Shown: positions 1 to 7,079, counted from the first letter of the stretch. The stretch: 7,511 nt of DNA from an uncultured Erysipelotrichaceae bacterium (GCA_902795905.1 CADBMY010000146.1:1-7511); one strand, 5' to 3'. Made by a program: numbers and translations. The notes: generated from the letters alone by a model not told the origin.

Positions 1-989
1 CCGGCATAGCCGTCACTCGCACCGACCTTGTATGCCGCAAGTCCGATGATCAGATCACAGTCCCTGTCGCCGACGAATGTACGCCACTCGTTGACCGTAC
101 GCGCATACGGACGTGAGGGGTTGTTAAAGCCCCAGTAGATCTGCGGTGCCAGATAGTCGATCAGTCCTTCTTCGATCCAGGCATCGGTATCCGCAAAGAT
201 CTGATCCCGGTTGTAGTCATTATTCCCCGATACCGAGATACCGAAAGTCAGATCACTGCCCTTCTTCTTTACCGTATCCCGGACTTCCCTGACCAGTTCG
301 TTGATCTGTGCCCGGCGGTAGTCTTCACGGCTGATCGCTTCGGCAGCGTTAGCTTCTCCGTAGATATACTCATCGAAGTTTCTGCTTGTTCCATCCGGAT
401 AGAAGTAATCATCAAAATGGATCCCGTCCACATCGTACGTATCAAGTACTTCCTGCACGAATGATACGATCAGCTCACGTACTTCCGGATATGCCGGATT
501 CAGGTAGTATCTGCCGTTTACCCAGCGGACCCTCTCGTTATTCTCCTTTACCCATTCCTTCAGGATAAAGCCATCTTCCCACTCTTCTGTCTCCTCTTCC
601 AGCACCGAACGCAGAGGATTGATCCAGGCTTCTGTCCGGATCCCGTGTTCCTTTGCCTTCTGCACAAGAATACCGAACGGATCATAGTCAGCGTCCTGCA
701 CGTCCTTACTCATCGGATAGATCTTTGACGGGAAGTATGCATCGGTATAGGCACAGACATGGATATACAGGGTATTGATACCGATGGAGTCCAGATCTTC
801 CATGATCTTGTCCGCCATCGCCTCATACCCCTTCTGATCTCTGCCGGCCAGGATCTCCCGGTAATCCGGATAGGCAAACCACATTGCCCGCACCGTCTCC
901 GGCATCTCCCGTTTTTTCTGCGTACAGCCCGCAAATGCTGTACATATGCAGAACAGGATCAGAAACAGAATGTGTTTACGCTTTGACAT
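1..989 (-). CDS. GHL10 (DUF187) family glycosyl-hydrolase-like lipoprotein, C-terminus outside window
   Basis: An uninterrupted frame starts at ATG 989 and is still open at base 1, giving 329 residues without a stop. Residues 1-22 look like a lipoprotein signal: basic MSKRKH, a hydrophobic stretch, then AFAGC with Cys22 as the likely lipidated residue (Phe at -3 is not the ideal lipobox). The rest resembles the GHL10/DUF187 glycoside-hydrolase-like TIM barrel (the B. subtilis YngK type). It has RAMWF (34-38) on the first strand, EAWINPLR (120-127), DGIHFDDYFYP (188-198, Asp193/Asp194 being candidate active-site acids) and APQIYWG (281-287). The substrate is unknown; a cell-surface glycan is a guess from the family. 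Family members are usually somewhat over 400 residues, so roughly a quarter is missing. The start lies inside the preceding gene (14-base overlap) with no clear Shine-Dalgarno site, suggesting translational coupling. It is an odd tail for an information-processing operon. Confidence 0.88.
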   Translation of the reverse strand, partial: MSKRKHILFLILFCICTAFAGCTQKKREMPETVRAMWFAYPDYREILAGRDQKGYEAMADKIMEDLDSIGINTLYIHVCAYTDAYFPSKIYPMSKDVQDADYDPFGILVQKAKEHGIRTEAWINPLRSVLEEETEEWEDGFILKEWVKENNERVRWVNGRYYLNPAYPEVRELIVSFVQEVLDTYDVDGIHFDDYFYPDGTSRNFDEYIYGEANAAEAISREDYRRAQINELVREVRDTVKKKGSDLTFGISVSGNNDYNRDQIFADTDAWIEEGLIDYLAPQIYWGFNNPSRPYARTVNEWRTFVGDRDCDLIIGLAAYKVGASDGYA

Positions 990-1608
990 CCGTGATAAAT
1001 TCCGCATACGGCAGTGTCTCCACCCATGCACAGAATGCTCTCCACTCCGGCAGACGGTGATCTCTTCTCTGCCTGTAGATCGTCTTCAGCTGACGGTAAT
1101 TCGTTGTCATTCTCGCCGTAAGCTTGAACCCGGCAGGATTCGAATACAGGATCTCCAGATACTTGCGTGCTGACTCTTCCCGCATTGCCGAGACACCCTC
1201 ACCGTTCTCCAGTGCTTCCTTTATGCGTTCCTGCAGGGCATTGTAGTCCGCTGTCTTCTCCTTCATGATCTCGATGATCCGGGGATCGGTATACTCGATA
1301 TATGCCTTGTCCAGATCAAACTTCGTGATCCTGTGCATCGTTGACTGCGAACTGACAAAATCCAGGAAGTGATATCTCTCGGCTTCCACCCAGGCTTTAT
1401 TGGTAAAAGTCAGGTCAAACTGGACAATGATACCGTTCATGAAGTTATCATGTCCGCTGCCGATCGGTGACTGCGCAAGCTTGCGTGTCGTATCCGTGAT
1501 CGTACCGTCTACCTTGTTTACATCAACAGCCATCGAGAACTTCGCTCCCCGTGCCGATTCATTCAGTCCGTATACATTGACGTTGCTTACTACTTCTTCA
1601 TAATTCAT
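976..1608 (-). CDS. divergent ThyX-like protein lacking the RHRxxS motif
   Basis: A 210-residue cytosolic protein with no signal peptide or membrane segment. The layout resembles the flavin-dependent thymidylate synthase ThyX when compared from memory. YGLNESARGAKFSMA (13-27) matches the N-terminal segment. SGHDNFMNGIIVQF (51-64) matches the GHETPFEH region. ERYHFLDFVSSQSTMHR (77-93) sits where ThyX carries RHRxxS. TARMTTNYRQLK and RRDHRLPEW (164-189) match the C-terminal NAR...LR...H..WE block that binds dUMP. The RHRxxS signature itself is absent, so ordinary dTMP synthesis is doubtful. I recall similar uncharacterised proteins in Bacillota and phages but cannot confirm this here. ATGA overlap with mnmG and an AAGGA site 9 bases upstream fix the start. 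The gene is certain; the ThyX relationship is an inference of medium strength, and the function is unknown. Confidence 0.9.
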   Translation of the reverse strand: MNYEEVVSNVNVYGLNESARGAKFSMAVDVNKVDGTITDTTRKLAQSPIGSGHDNFMNGIIVQFDLTFTNKAWVEAERYHFLDFVSSQSTMHRITKFDLDKAYIEYTDPRIIEIMKEKTADYNALQERIKEALENGEGVSAMREESARKYLEILYSNPAGFKLTARMTTNYRQLKTIYRQRRDHRLPEWRAFCAWVETLPYAEFITDVKA

Positions 1609-3479
1609 ATCTGTCTGTCCTTCCTGTGTTTCAGGGTCACTGCCAGTACGGAGATATCCGCAGGATCCACTCCGGAGATACGGGATGCCTGTCCCAGTGT
1701 TTCCGGTTTGTATTCCTTCAGTTTCTGTCTTCCTTCCAGAGACAGATGCTCGACTTCATCATAGTTGAAGTCCGTACCAAGCTTCCTGTCTTCCATATCT
1801 TTTAAGCGTTCTGCCTGTCTGCGGGCCTTTTCGATATAGCCCTCATATTTGATCTCGATATCGCACATCTCTGCCAGTTCGGGATCGGTCTCGATACCGG
1901 TCTCTCTGAGTAGATCATGGGAGGTGATACCCGGCCGTTTGACAAGATCATACCCGGTCATACCAACATGCGCATCACTCTCATACCCGTGTTCCTTCAG
2001 GTAATCATGCAGTACATCTCCGGCCAGATCGAAGCTCTTCTCCCGCAGTGTCTGCACGATAGTCTCCCGTGTCTTTCGGCGCTCAAGATATCGTTCGTAT
2101 CTCTGCGGTGTCACAAGACCTGTCTCATATCCTTTGGCGATCAGGCGGTCCTCCGCGTTGTCATGTCTCAGCAGCAGTCTGTACTCCGCCCGGCTTGTCA
2201 GCAGTCTGTATGGTTCTTTCGTTCCCTTCGTTGTCAGGTCATCGATCAGAACACCGATATATGCCTCATCTCTGCCCAGCACCAGCGGTTCCTTCTCCTG
2301 CAGCTTGCGTACAGCGTTGATCCCCGCAAGGATACCCTGTCCGGCTGCCTCCTCATAACCGGAAGTACCGTTGACCTGTCCTGCCGTAAACAGATTCTCG
2401 ATCACCTTGGATTCCAGCGATACCTTCATCTGTATGGGATCGATCGCATCATACTCGATCGCGTAGGCATATGACTTTATGCGGCAGTTCTCGAAGCCCG
2501 GCAGTGTGTGTGTCATCTTCTCCTGGACATCCCGCGGCAGAGATGTGGAGAAACCCTGCACATATGTCGTATCCAGACGCAGCGACTCCGGTTCCAGGAA
2601 CAGTAAATGTCTGGGTTTGTCCTGAAAGCGTACAAGCTTATCTTCAATGGAAGGACAGTACCGCGGTCCTACGCCCTTGACGACGCCGGAATACATGCTG
2701 GAACGATGCAGATTGGCGAGAATGATCTCGTGTGTTTCTACTGTGGTATGCGTCATATAACAGGGTACTTGTTCACTGAACGGAAGGATCTTTTCAGTCT
2801 CTTCCGAGAAGCGAAGAAAGCCATCCGTGCCCGGTTCCAGCGTTGTTTTGGAAAAGTCGATCGAGTTGGTGTATACCCGCGGCGGTGTACCGGTCTTCAG
2901 CCGGAATGTCCGCAGACCCAGATCCCGCAGCGATGCCGAGAGATCTCCTGTCGTCTTCTCCCCGTCCGGTCCGCCCGGTATGACCTCATCACTGATCATA
3001 TTGACGCCGGCCATGTATGTCCCCGTCGTCAGGATCACGATTCTGCAGGTGATCACCGAGCCATCCTGCAGGGTAATGCCGGTTACCTTCTTCCCGTCGG
3101 TATTCAATGCTTTGACCATGACTTCCATCACGGTCAGATTCTCTGTATGTGTACACACATACTGCATACGCTCCGCATATGCCAGTTTATCCGACTGCAC
3201 CCGCAGTGCCCGTACACCCGGTCCTTTCGAACTGTTGAGCATCTTGAACTGCAGGGCTGTCATATCCGCTGTCTTCGGCATCTCTCCGCCCAGGGCATCG
3301 ATCTCTCTGACCACAATTCCCTTGGCAGGTCCTCCCACCGAGGGATTGCACGGCATCTTACCGATATTCCCGATATTCAGCGTACATAAAAGCGTCTTTC
3401 GGGACAGACGTGCACAGGCAAGAGCTGCCTCAATGCCGGCATGTCCGCCGCCGATGACGATCACCTCATAATCCGTCAT
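1605..3479 (-). CDS. mnmG: tRNA uridine-5-carboxymethylaminomethyl(34) modification enzyme MnmG (GidA)
   Basis: A 624-residue protein, the usual MnmG length. With MnmE (GTPase, not in this window) it installs the (carboxymethyl)aminomethyl group on C5 of wobble U34, using FAD, methylene-tetrahydrofolate and NADH. The N-terminal Rossmann motif is GGGHAG (10-15). MPCNPSVGG (42-50) holds Cys44, and GPRYCPSIEDK holds Cys275; these correspond to the two conserved cysteines of E. coli MnmG. The second GidA signature, AGQVNGTSGYEEAAGQG, begins at residue 366. The C-terminal helical MnmE/tRNA-binding part (IEIKYEGYIEKA onward) is intact. The frame extends upstream to 3536, but ATG 3479 has AGGA 6 bases before it and gives the canonical MTDYEVIVIGGG start. 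It overlaps the preceding gene by 14 bases and the next by ATGA. In many bacteria mnmG sits near oriC with mnmE and rsmG; here it is in a dnaX-recR operon. Confidence 0.98.
   Translation of the reverse strand: MTDYEVIVIGGGHAGIEAALACARLSRKTLLCTLNIGNIGKMPCNPSVGGPAKGIVVREIDALGGEMPKTADMTALQFKMLNSSKGPGVRALRVQSDKLAYAERMQYVCTHTENLTVMEVMVKALNTDGKKVTGITLQDGSVITCRIVILTTGTYMAGVNMISDEVIPGGPDGEKTTGDLSASLRDLGLRTFRLKTGTPPRVYTNSIDFSKTTLEPGTDGFLRFSEETEKILPFSEQVPCYMTHTTVETHEIILANLHRSSMYSGVVKGVGPRYCPSIEDKLVRFQDKPRHLLFLEPESLRLDTTYVQGFSTSLPRDVQEKMTHTLPGFENCRIKSYAYAIEYDAIDPIQMKVSLESKVIENLFTAGQVNGTSGYEEAAGQGILAGINAVRKLQEKEPLVLGRDEAYIGVLIDDLTTKGTKEPYRLLTSRAEYRLLLRHDNAEDRLIAKGYETGLVTPQRYERYLERRKTRETIVQTLREKSFDLAGDVLHDYLKEHGYESDAHVGMTGYDLVKRPGITSHDLLRETGIETDPELAEMCDIEIKYEGYIEKARRQAERLKDMEDRKLGTDFNYDEVEHLSLEGRQKLKEYKPETLGQASRISGVDPADISVLAVTLKHRKDRQI
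1618..1622 (-). promoter_or_regulatory. ribosome binding site of the ThyX-like gene
   Basis: AAGGA (part of AGGAAGGA, 1618-1625) lies 9 bases before ATG 1608, inside the last codons of mnmG. Together with the ATGA stop-start overlap it supports this start and coupled translation. Confidence 0.6.
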
Positions 3480-4377
3480 GGTTGATCCTATCTGTATATG
3501 CCCTGATCTCCGGCTGATCACTGAGCGTGATGACATTGAACTTCACCGGCGCAAAAGCCTGTTCGCTCTCTTCGATCATCATCTTGTACAGGATGAGCTT
3601 GCCGAAGAATTCCTTACGTCTTGTCTTGTAGTCTCTGCTCTGTGAAACAAAGGGAACCGTGATCACGATCCTGTCATCACTGATCTCAAAGATATCCGTA
3701 CGGTTGTTGCGGATCATCTCGCCGCCGTGTTCCTCCAGATACTGCCGTGAGAGTTTCTGGGCCAGGGCTCTTTCCTTATCGTTGTAGTTGGTCTTACCGA
3801 TCTGTTTCTGTATCCATGCCAGCTGATGTCTGAGTTCATCTCTGCGGAAGGTATTCTGTATTTCCTCTCCCTGTGATGCACTCCAGATATCGATACCGTT
3901 CTTCTCCGCCTGTTTCAGGATCCGGATCGTTGTCTCAGGATCTTCCTGATCGAGATAGCAGTAGCTTTCCATCTTCGGCGAGATCGTCAGTCCGACATCC
4001 TCCGGGAATACAGGTTCCAGGAAGAAGACAACATTATCCAGCTGCAGGCAGTTCATCTTTTCCGGCACCGGTTTATCCTTGGCTGCCCGCTTGATCGCTT
4101 CCTCCATCTGTTCGAGTGTGTCATAGCCATTATTGTTTCCGTAACGTTTCCACATCGTATCCAGTGACATCGTATGTGATGTCGCATAATGCGCATATCC
4201 GACAAAGCCTTTCTTCCGTCTTCCTCTTGGATGCGTATAGAAAAACAGCAGTTCTCCGGGATGGAAATCCTTGAACTCCTTACGGCTGGTCAGCCGCCAG
4301 AAATTGATCTGTCTGTTTCCGCAAAGGCGATGATACTCGATCATCTTTTCGTCTGTGACATACGCAATAGAACTCAT
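3466..4377 (-). CDS. uncharacterised protein with PUA/EVE-like N-terminal half
   Basis: A 303-residue soluble protein that I do not recognise as a named family. Residues about 22-145 have a pattern seen in PUA/ASCH/EVE-type beta-barrel domains, which bind RNA or modified bases. FWRLTSRKEF (26-35) is followed by HPGELLFFYTHPRGRRKKGFVGYAHY (39-64, the 'GD.v.Fy....kgfvG' type turn), then a conserved-looking SLDTMWKRYGNNNGY (71-85) and LQLDNVVFFLEPV (111-123). Residues about 147-225 are mostly helical and charged, and 226-290 look alpha/beta (TDIFEISDDRIVITV, then KTRRKEFFGKLILYKMMIEE). This last part loosely recalls a restriction-endonuclease fold but shows no complete D...ExK set. ATG 4377 has GGGTGG 6 bases upstream and follows the recR stop by 2 bases; an in-frame TTG at 4383 is the alternative. 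It overlaps mnmG by 14 bases. Existence is certain; function is unknown. Confidence 0.92.
   Translation of the reverse strand: MSSIAYVTDEKMIEYHRLCGNRQINFWRLTSRKEFKDFHPGELLFFYTHPRGRRKKGFVGYAHYATSHTMSLDTMWKRYGNNNGYDTLEQMEEAIKRAAKDKPVPEKMNCLQLDNVVFFLEPVFPEDVGLTISPKMESYCYLDQEDPETTIRILKQAEKNGIDIWSASQGEEIQNTFRRDELRHQLAWIQKQIGKTNYNDKERALAQKLSRQYLEEHGGEMIRNNRTDIFEISDDRIVITVPFVSQSRDYKTRRKEFFGKLILYKMMIEESEQAFAPVKFNVITLSDQPEIRAYTDRINHDGL
3486..3489 (-). promoter_or_regulatory. ribosome binding site of mnmG (decides the start)
   Basis: AGGA within TAGGAT lies 6 bases before ATG 3479, inside the coding region of the upstream gene. It favours the start giving MTDYEV over the longer frame open to 3536, whose extra 19 residues do not resemble MnmG. 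Confidence 0.65.
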
Positions 4378-4379
4378 CT

Positions 4380-4979
4380 TCAACCACCCATTTTCCTTCT
4401 GTCTGTCAGTGCATGCATCAGCGTGATCTCATCCGCATAATCCAGCAGTCCCCCGGAAGGGATACCGTGTGCGATCCTCGTGATCAGCAGTTCGGGATAA
4501 TTCTGTGCCAGCAGCCTGGACAGGTACAGTGATGTTGTCTCGCCGTCCAGCGTCGCACTGGTTGCCAGGATCACTTCCTCGGCATCTTTCGCTCTTTCCA
4601 CAAGTGACTCGATATTCAGATCTTCCGGCAGGATTCCCTTGCTGGAGGAGATCAATCCGTTCAGCACATGGTATACACCGCGGTATTCCCCGGCTCTTTC
4701 CATGGCGATGATATCCTTGCTCGACTGCACGACAAAGATCTGCCTGTGGTTTCTTTCCCGGTCACGGCAGATATCACACTCATCTCCCTCACAGAGATTC
4801 CCGCAGACATGGCAGTGTGTCAGTTTCTCCTTTACATCCATCAGTGCCTGCGCAAATTCCTGTACATCCTCAATGTCGCTGTCGCAGATCAGCAGGGCAT
4901 AGCGCTCGGCTGTCTTCTCACCGACACCGGGAAGCTTACGGAAGCTTTCGATCAGTTTTTCAAGACTTCGGGGATACAT
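4380..4979 (-). CDS. recR: recombination mediator protein RecR
   Basis: A 199-residue protein of standard length. RecR acts with RecO (and RecF) to load RecA on SSB-coated single-stranded gaps, and it forms a ring-shaped clamp on DNA. The helix-hairpin-helix is LPGVGEKTAERYA (16-28). The zinc finger has Cys56, Cys59, Cys68 and Cys71 (HCHVCG...CDIC). The TOPRIM domain begins at about residue 80 (QIFVVQSSKDIIAME) and continues to ITRIAHGIPSGG and YADEITLMHAL near the C-terminus. The Gln85 position is Glu in E. coli but Gln also in B. subtilis as I recall it, so it is normal for the phylum. The block usually written ATNPTVEGEAT reads ATSATLDGETT (138-148), a mild divergence. ATG 4979 follows the ybaB stop by 2 bases with no good Shine-Dalgarno site, so coupling to ybaB translation is likely. 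Confidence 0.98.
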   Translation of the reverse strand: MYPRSLEKLIESFRKLPGVGEKTAERYALLICDSDIEDVQEFAQALMDVKEKLTHCHVCGNLCEGDECDICRDRERNHRQIFVVQSSKDIIAMERAGEYRGVYHVLNGLISSSKGILPEDLNIESLVERAKDAEEVILATSATLDGETTSLYLSRLLAQNYPELLITRIAHGIPSGGLLDYADEITLMHALTDRRKMGG

Positions 4980-4981
4980 CT

Positions 4982-5299
4982 TTAGAAATTCGGCAGACCC
5001 GCTCCCTGTGTAAACTTGCCCAGACGTCTCTCTCTGTCTTCGTTGGCTTTATCAAGCGCATCATTAAACGCGATCATGATCATATCCTGAAGCATCTCTC
5101 TGTCTTCGGGATTCATCAGCTCTTCGGGAATAATGACTTCCTGGGCTTCGTTATTCCCGTTGATCTTTACAGTTACACCGGTACTGCCGCCGTTATTGCC
5201 TGTGTAGATCGTCTCTGCCAGCTGGTCCTGGATCTGCATCATCTCACTCTGCATGGCCTGTGCCTGTTTCATCAGAGCATCAAAATCAAAATTACTCAT
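4982..5299 (-). CDS. ybaB: nucleoid-associated protein YbaB/EbfC family
   Basis: A 105-residue member of the YbaB/EbfC family, the usual size. Family members are small dimeric DNA-binding proteins that coat the nucleoid and are almost always encoded between dnaX and recR. It has a Met/Gln-rich N-terminal helix (ALMKQAQAMQSEMMQIQDQL, residues 8-27), a central beta sheet (GSTGVTVKINGNNEAQEVIIPEEL) and a C-terminal helix with the typical short tail ending GLPNF. ATG 5299 lies inside the last codons of dnaX (8-base overlap, ATGAGTAA), and GGAGGT 11 bases upstream supports it. The recR start follows 2 bases after its stop. Its function beside recR is probably related to DNA organisation or repair, but this is known only from the family. 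Confidence 0.97.
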   Translation of the reverse strand: MSNFDFDALMKQAQAMQSEMMQIQDQLAETIYTGNNGGSTGVTVKINGNNEAQEVIIPEELMNPEDREMLQDMIMIAFNDALDKANEDRERRLGKFTQGAGLPNF

Positions 5300-7079
5300 C
5301 GTCGTCTATGACCTCCACCAGATCTTCACCAAAGAGTTCAAACAGCTTCTCTTCAGGGGCGGGGGCTTCTCCTTCCTCTTCGTTTATTTCTATATAGCGT
5401 TCGATCTTTGCGGGTTCCGGCAGACTGTTTGTCTTCCGTCTCTCCACAAATTCCTTTACGGCTTCCTCATAGCTTTCCTTCGTGACCGCATAGACCATCT
5501 TATCGAGATCTCTTTCCTTCAGATAGAAGTAAAGCTCACGGTTGAAGCTGTATTCATTCATCGTGTTGGCAACAGCCTGAGACATACAGCCAAGCAGGAT
5601 ACAGTTATCTCCGCTGGCCAGGATCTCTGTCTGTCCGAGATTGGCAGTATAGCGGTCCATGATCAGGGTGTTGGTGATCTCCTGCAGTCTGCGCATGTCC
5701 TGCTGTTTGGCATTCTTCGTGCACTGTACAAGCAGCGCCAGGATATCTTCGGTCGAAAGCGCGGTGACCGGTGCTGTCTTAATCGGTTCCGGTTTCTTCT
5801 CTTCCGGTACGAGTTCTGTCATGACTTCTTCCGGTTCCGGTGCTGTTTCTGCAGGAATTTCGATATTTTCGGGCTCTTTTTGTGCAATTGGTGCAGGTTT
5901 CGGGGCAGGTTCAGGCTCCGGCACCATATGTACAGGCTCTGTCTTTGCGGGTTTTACCGGCTCCGGTTTGACTGCCAGGGGTTTTGTCTCTTCGGCAGGA
6001 AGTACTTCATCCGGCATCATCTCCAGTGCCGCAACCTCAAAGACGCTGCTGACCGAAACGGCATTCTTATATCTCTCTGCCGCATCCATCAGGATCGTGA
6101 TCATCTTCAGCAGCTGGGTACGGCTGACCGGTGAAGCGATCTTCTGTGCCTGTTCCGCCTTCAGAAGACGCAGCAGGTTATCCTTGTGTACAGCTCTGTA
6201 GATGACCGCATCTTTCAGGGCTGCGATCAGATCGGATGTCAGTCTGCGTATATCCATGCCTGCATGTTCATATCCATGGATCCTGTTCATGACTGTTTCA
6301 ACATCACCGGCATAAACAGCCAGAATAAACTCGATCATTTCCGACACGGAAGTCAGACCGTAGATCTCGATGATACTTGCTTCGGTGATCTTCCCTTCGG
6401 CATAGGCATTTGCCTGATCCAGCATGCTGAGGGCATCGCGCATACCGCCGTCAGCCAGTTCCGCCAGCATTTCCGCCGCTCTCTCTTCCAGGCCTATACC
6501 CTCCATAGATGCCACGTGAAGCAGATGATCACGTATCTTCTCGGCAGGAACCTTGGAGAAATCAAAGCGCTGACAGCGGGAGATGATCGTATTCAGAAGC
6601 TTCTGCGGATCTGTCGTTGCCAGGATAAAGATGACATGTTCCGGCGGTTCTTCCAGCGTTTTTAACAGAGCACTGGCAGCGGATGATGACAGCTGGTGGA
6701 CCTCATCGATGATATAGACCTTATACCGGCCCATCATCGGTGATAATCTTGCACGTTCGATCAGCCCGCGGATATCTTCTACATGGGTCTCATTTGCGGC
6801 ATTGATCTCGACAATGTCCGGATGGTTGTTTGCGGAGGCTGCCAGACAGTTTGCACAGTGCTCACAAGGCGCATGTTCAACATCTTCGCAGTTGACGGCC
6901 TTGGCCAGAAGTCTCGCCATCGTCGTCTTTCCCGTACCGCGGGGTCCGCAGAACAGGTATGCATGGCCTACTTTTCCCTCTTTTAACGCATTCTGAACAG
7001 ATCGTACGATATATTCCTGTCCTACGACCTCTGAAAACGTTCTGGAACGGTATTTCTGATAGAGTGCTTCTCTGCCCAT
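5292..7079 (-). CDS. dnaX: DNA polymerase III subunit gamma/tau (DnaX)
   Basis: A 595-residue clamp-loader ATPase. It loads the beta clamp at primed sites, and its C-terminal part tethers polymerase and helicase. It carries Walker A GPRGTGKT (45-52), zinc-module cysteines 64, 72, 75 and 78, Walker B VYIIDEVH (121-128), sensor 1 ATT (154-156) and the arginine-finger motif SRC (167-169). The oligomerisation domain follows to about residue 355. A Pro/Glu/Lys-rich linker (about 358-442) then leads to a folded C-terminal tau domain starting near ALSTEDILALL. The chosen start gives MGREALYQKYR, the normal beginning, with AGAGGT upstream; the frame extends to a TTG at 7103, but that would fall inside the promoter -10. 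No classic frameshift heptamer was seen, so a separate gamma form is not supported. It is the first gene of the operon and overlaps ybaB by 8 bases. Confidence 0.98.
   Translation of the reverse strand: MGREALYQKYRSRTFSEVVGQEYIVRSVQNALKEGKVGHAYLFCGPRGTGKTTMARLLAKAVNCEDVEHAPCEHCANCLAASANNHPDIVEINAANETHVEDIRGLIERARLSPMMGRYKVYIIDEVHQLSSSAASALLKTLEEPPEHVIFILATTDPQKLLNTIISRCQRFDFSKVPAEKIRDHLLHVASMEGIGLEERAAEMLAELADGGMRDALSMLDQANAYAEGKITEASIIEIYGLTSVSEMIEFILAVYAGDVETVMNRIHGYEHAGMDIRRLTSDLIAALKDAVIYRAVHKDNLLRLLKAEQAQKIASPVSRTQLLKMITILMDAAERYKNAVSVSSVFEVAALEMMPDEVLPAEETKPLAVKPEPVKPAKTEPVHMVPEPEPAPKPAPIAQKEPENIEIPAETAPEPEEVMTELVPEEKKPEPIKTAPVTALSTEDILALLVQCTKNAKQQDMRRLQEITNTLIMDRYTANLGQTEILASGDNCILLGCMSQAVANTMNEYSFNRELYFYLKERDLDKMVYAVTKESYEEAVKEFVERRKTNSLPEPAKIERYIEINEEEGEAPAPEEKLFELFGEDLVEVIDDDE
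5311..5316 (-). promoter_or_regulatory. ribosome binding site of ybaB inside dnaX
   Basis: GGAGGT is a full Shine-Dalgarno core located within the final dnaX codons, 11 bases before ATG 5299. The spacing is longer than the optimum, but with the 8-base stop-start overlap it fits a coupled start. Confidence 0.55.

Noticed and set aside
710..934. A 74-residue minus-strand frame starting MRAVRRKNGR
   Set aside because: It is an alternative frame within the lipoprotein gene, whose own frame has clear GHL10 motifs throughout.
1917..3471. Several long plus-strand open frames opposite mnmG (for example 2607-3389 and 2827-3471)
   Set aside because: They are antisense to a fully conserved mnmG, have Cys/Arg/Ser-rich compositions typical of shadow frames, and show no recognisable domain.
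3480..3536. Longer MnmG start at 3536
   Set aside because: The extra residues are unlike MnmG, and ATG 3479 has a well-placed AGGA and gives the canonical N-terminus and length.
5850..5900. Programmed -1 frameshift in dnaX at an A-rich stretch (CAAAAAG) producing a gamma form
   Set aside because: In the reading frame the codons are GCA CAA AAA GAG, which do not allow both tRNAs to re-pair after a -1 slip, and no clear downstream hairpin was seen.
5253..6201. Plus-strand frames opposite dnaX with Phe/Cys/Arg-rich or Ser/Gly-rich repeats that look like a repetitive surface protein
   Set aside because: The repetition is the complement of the Pro/Glu/Lys-rich tau linker; there is no independent ribosome binding site or family match.
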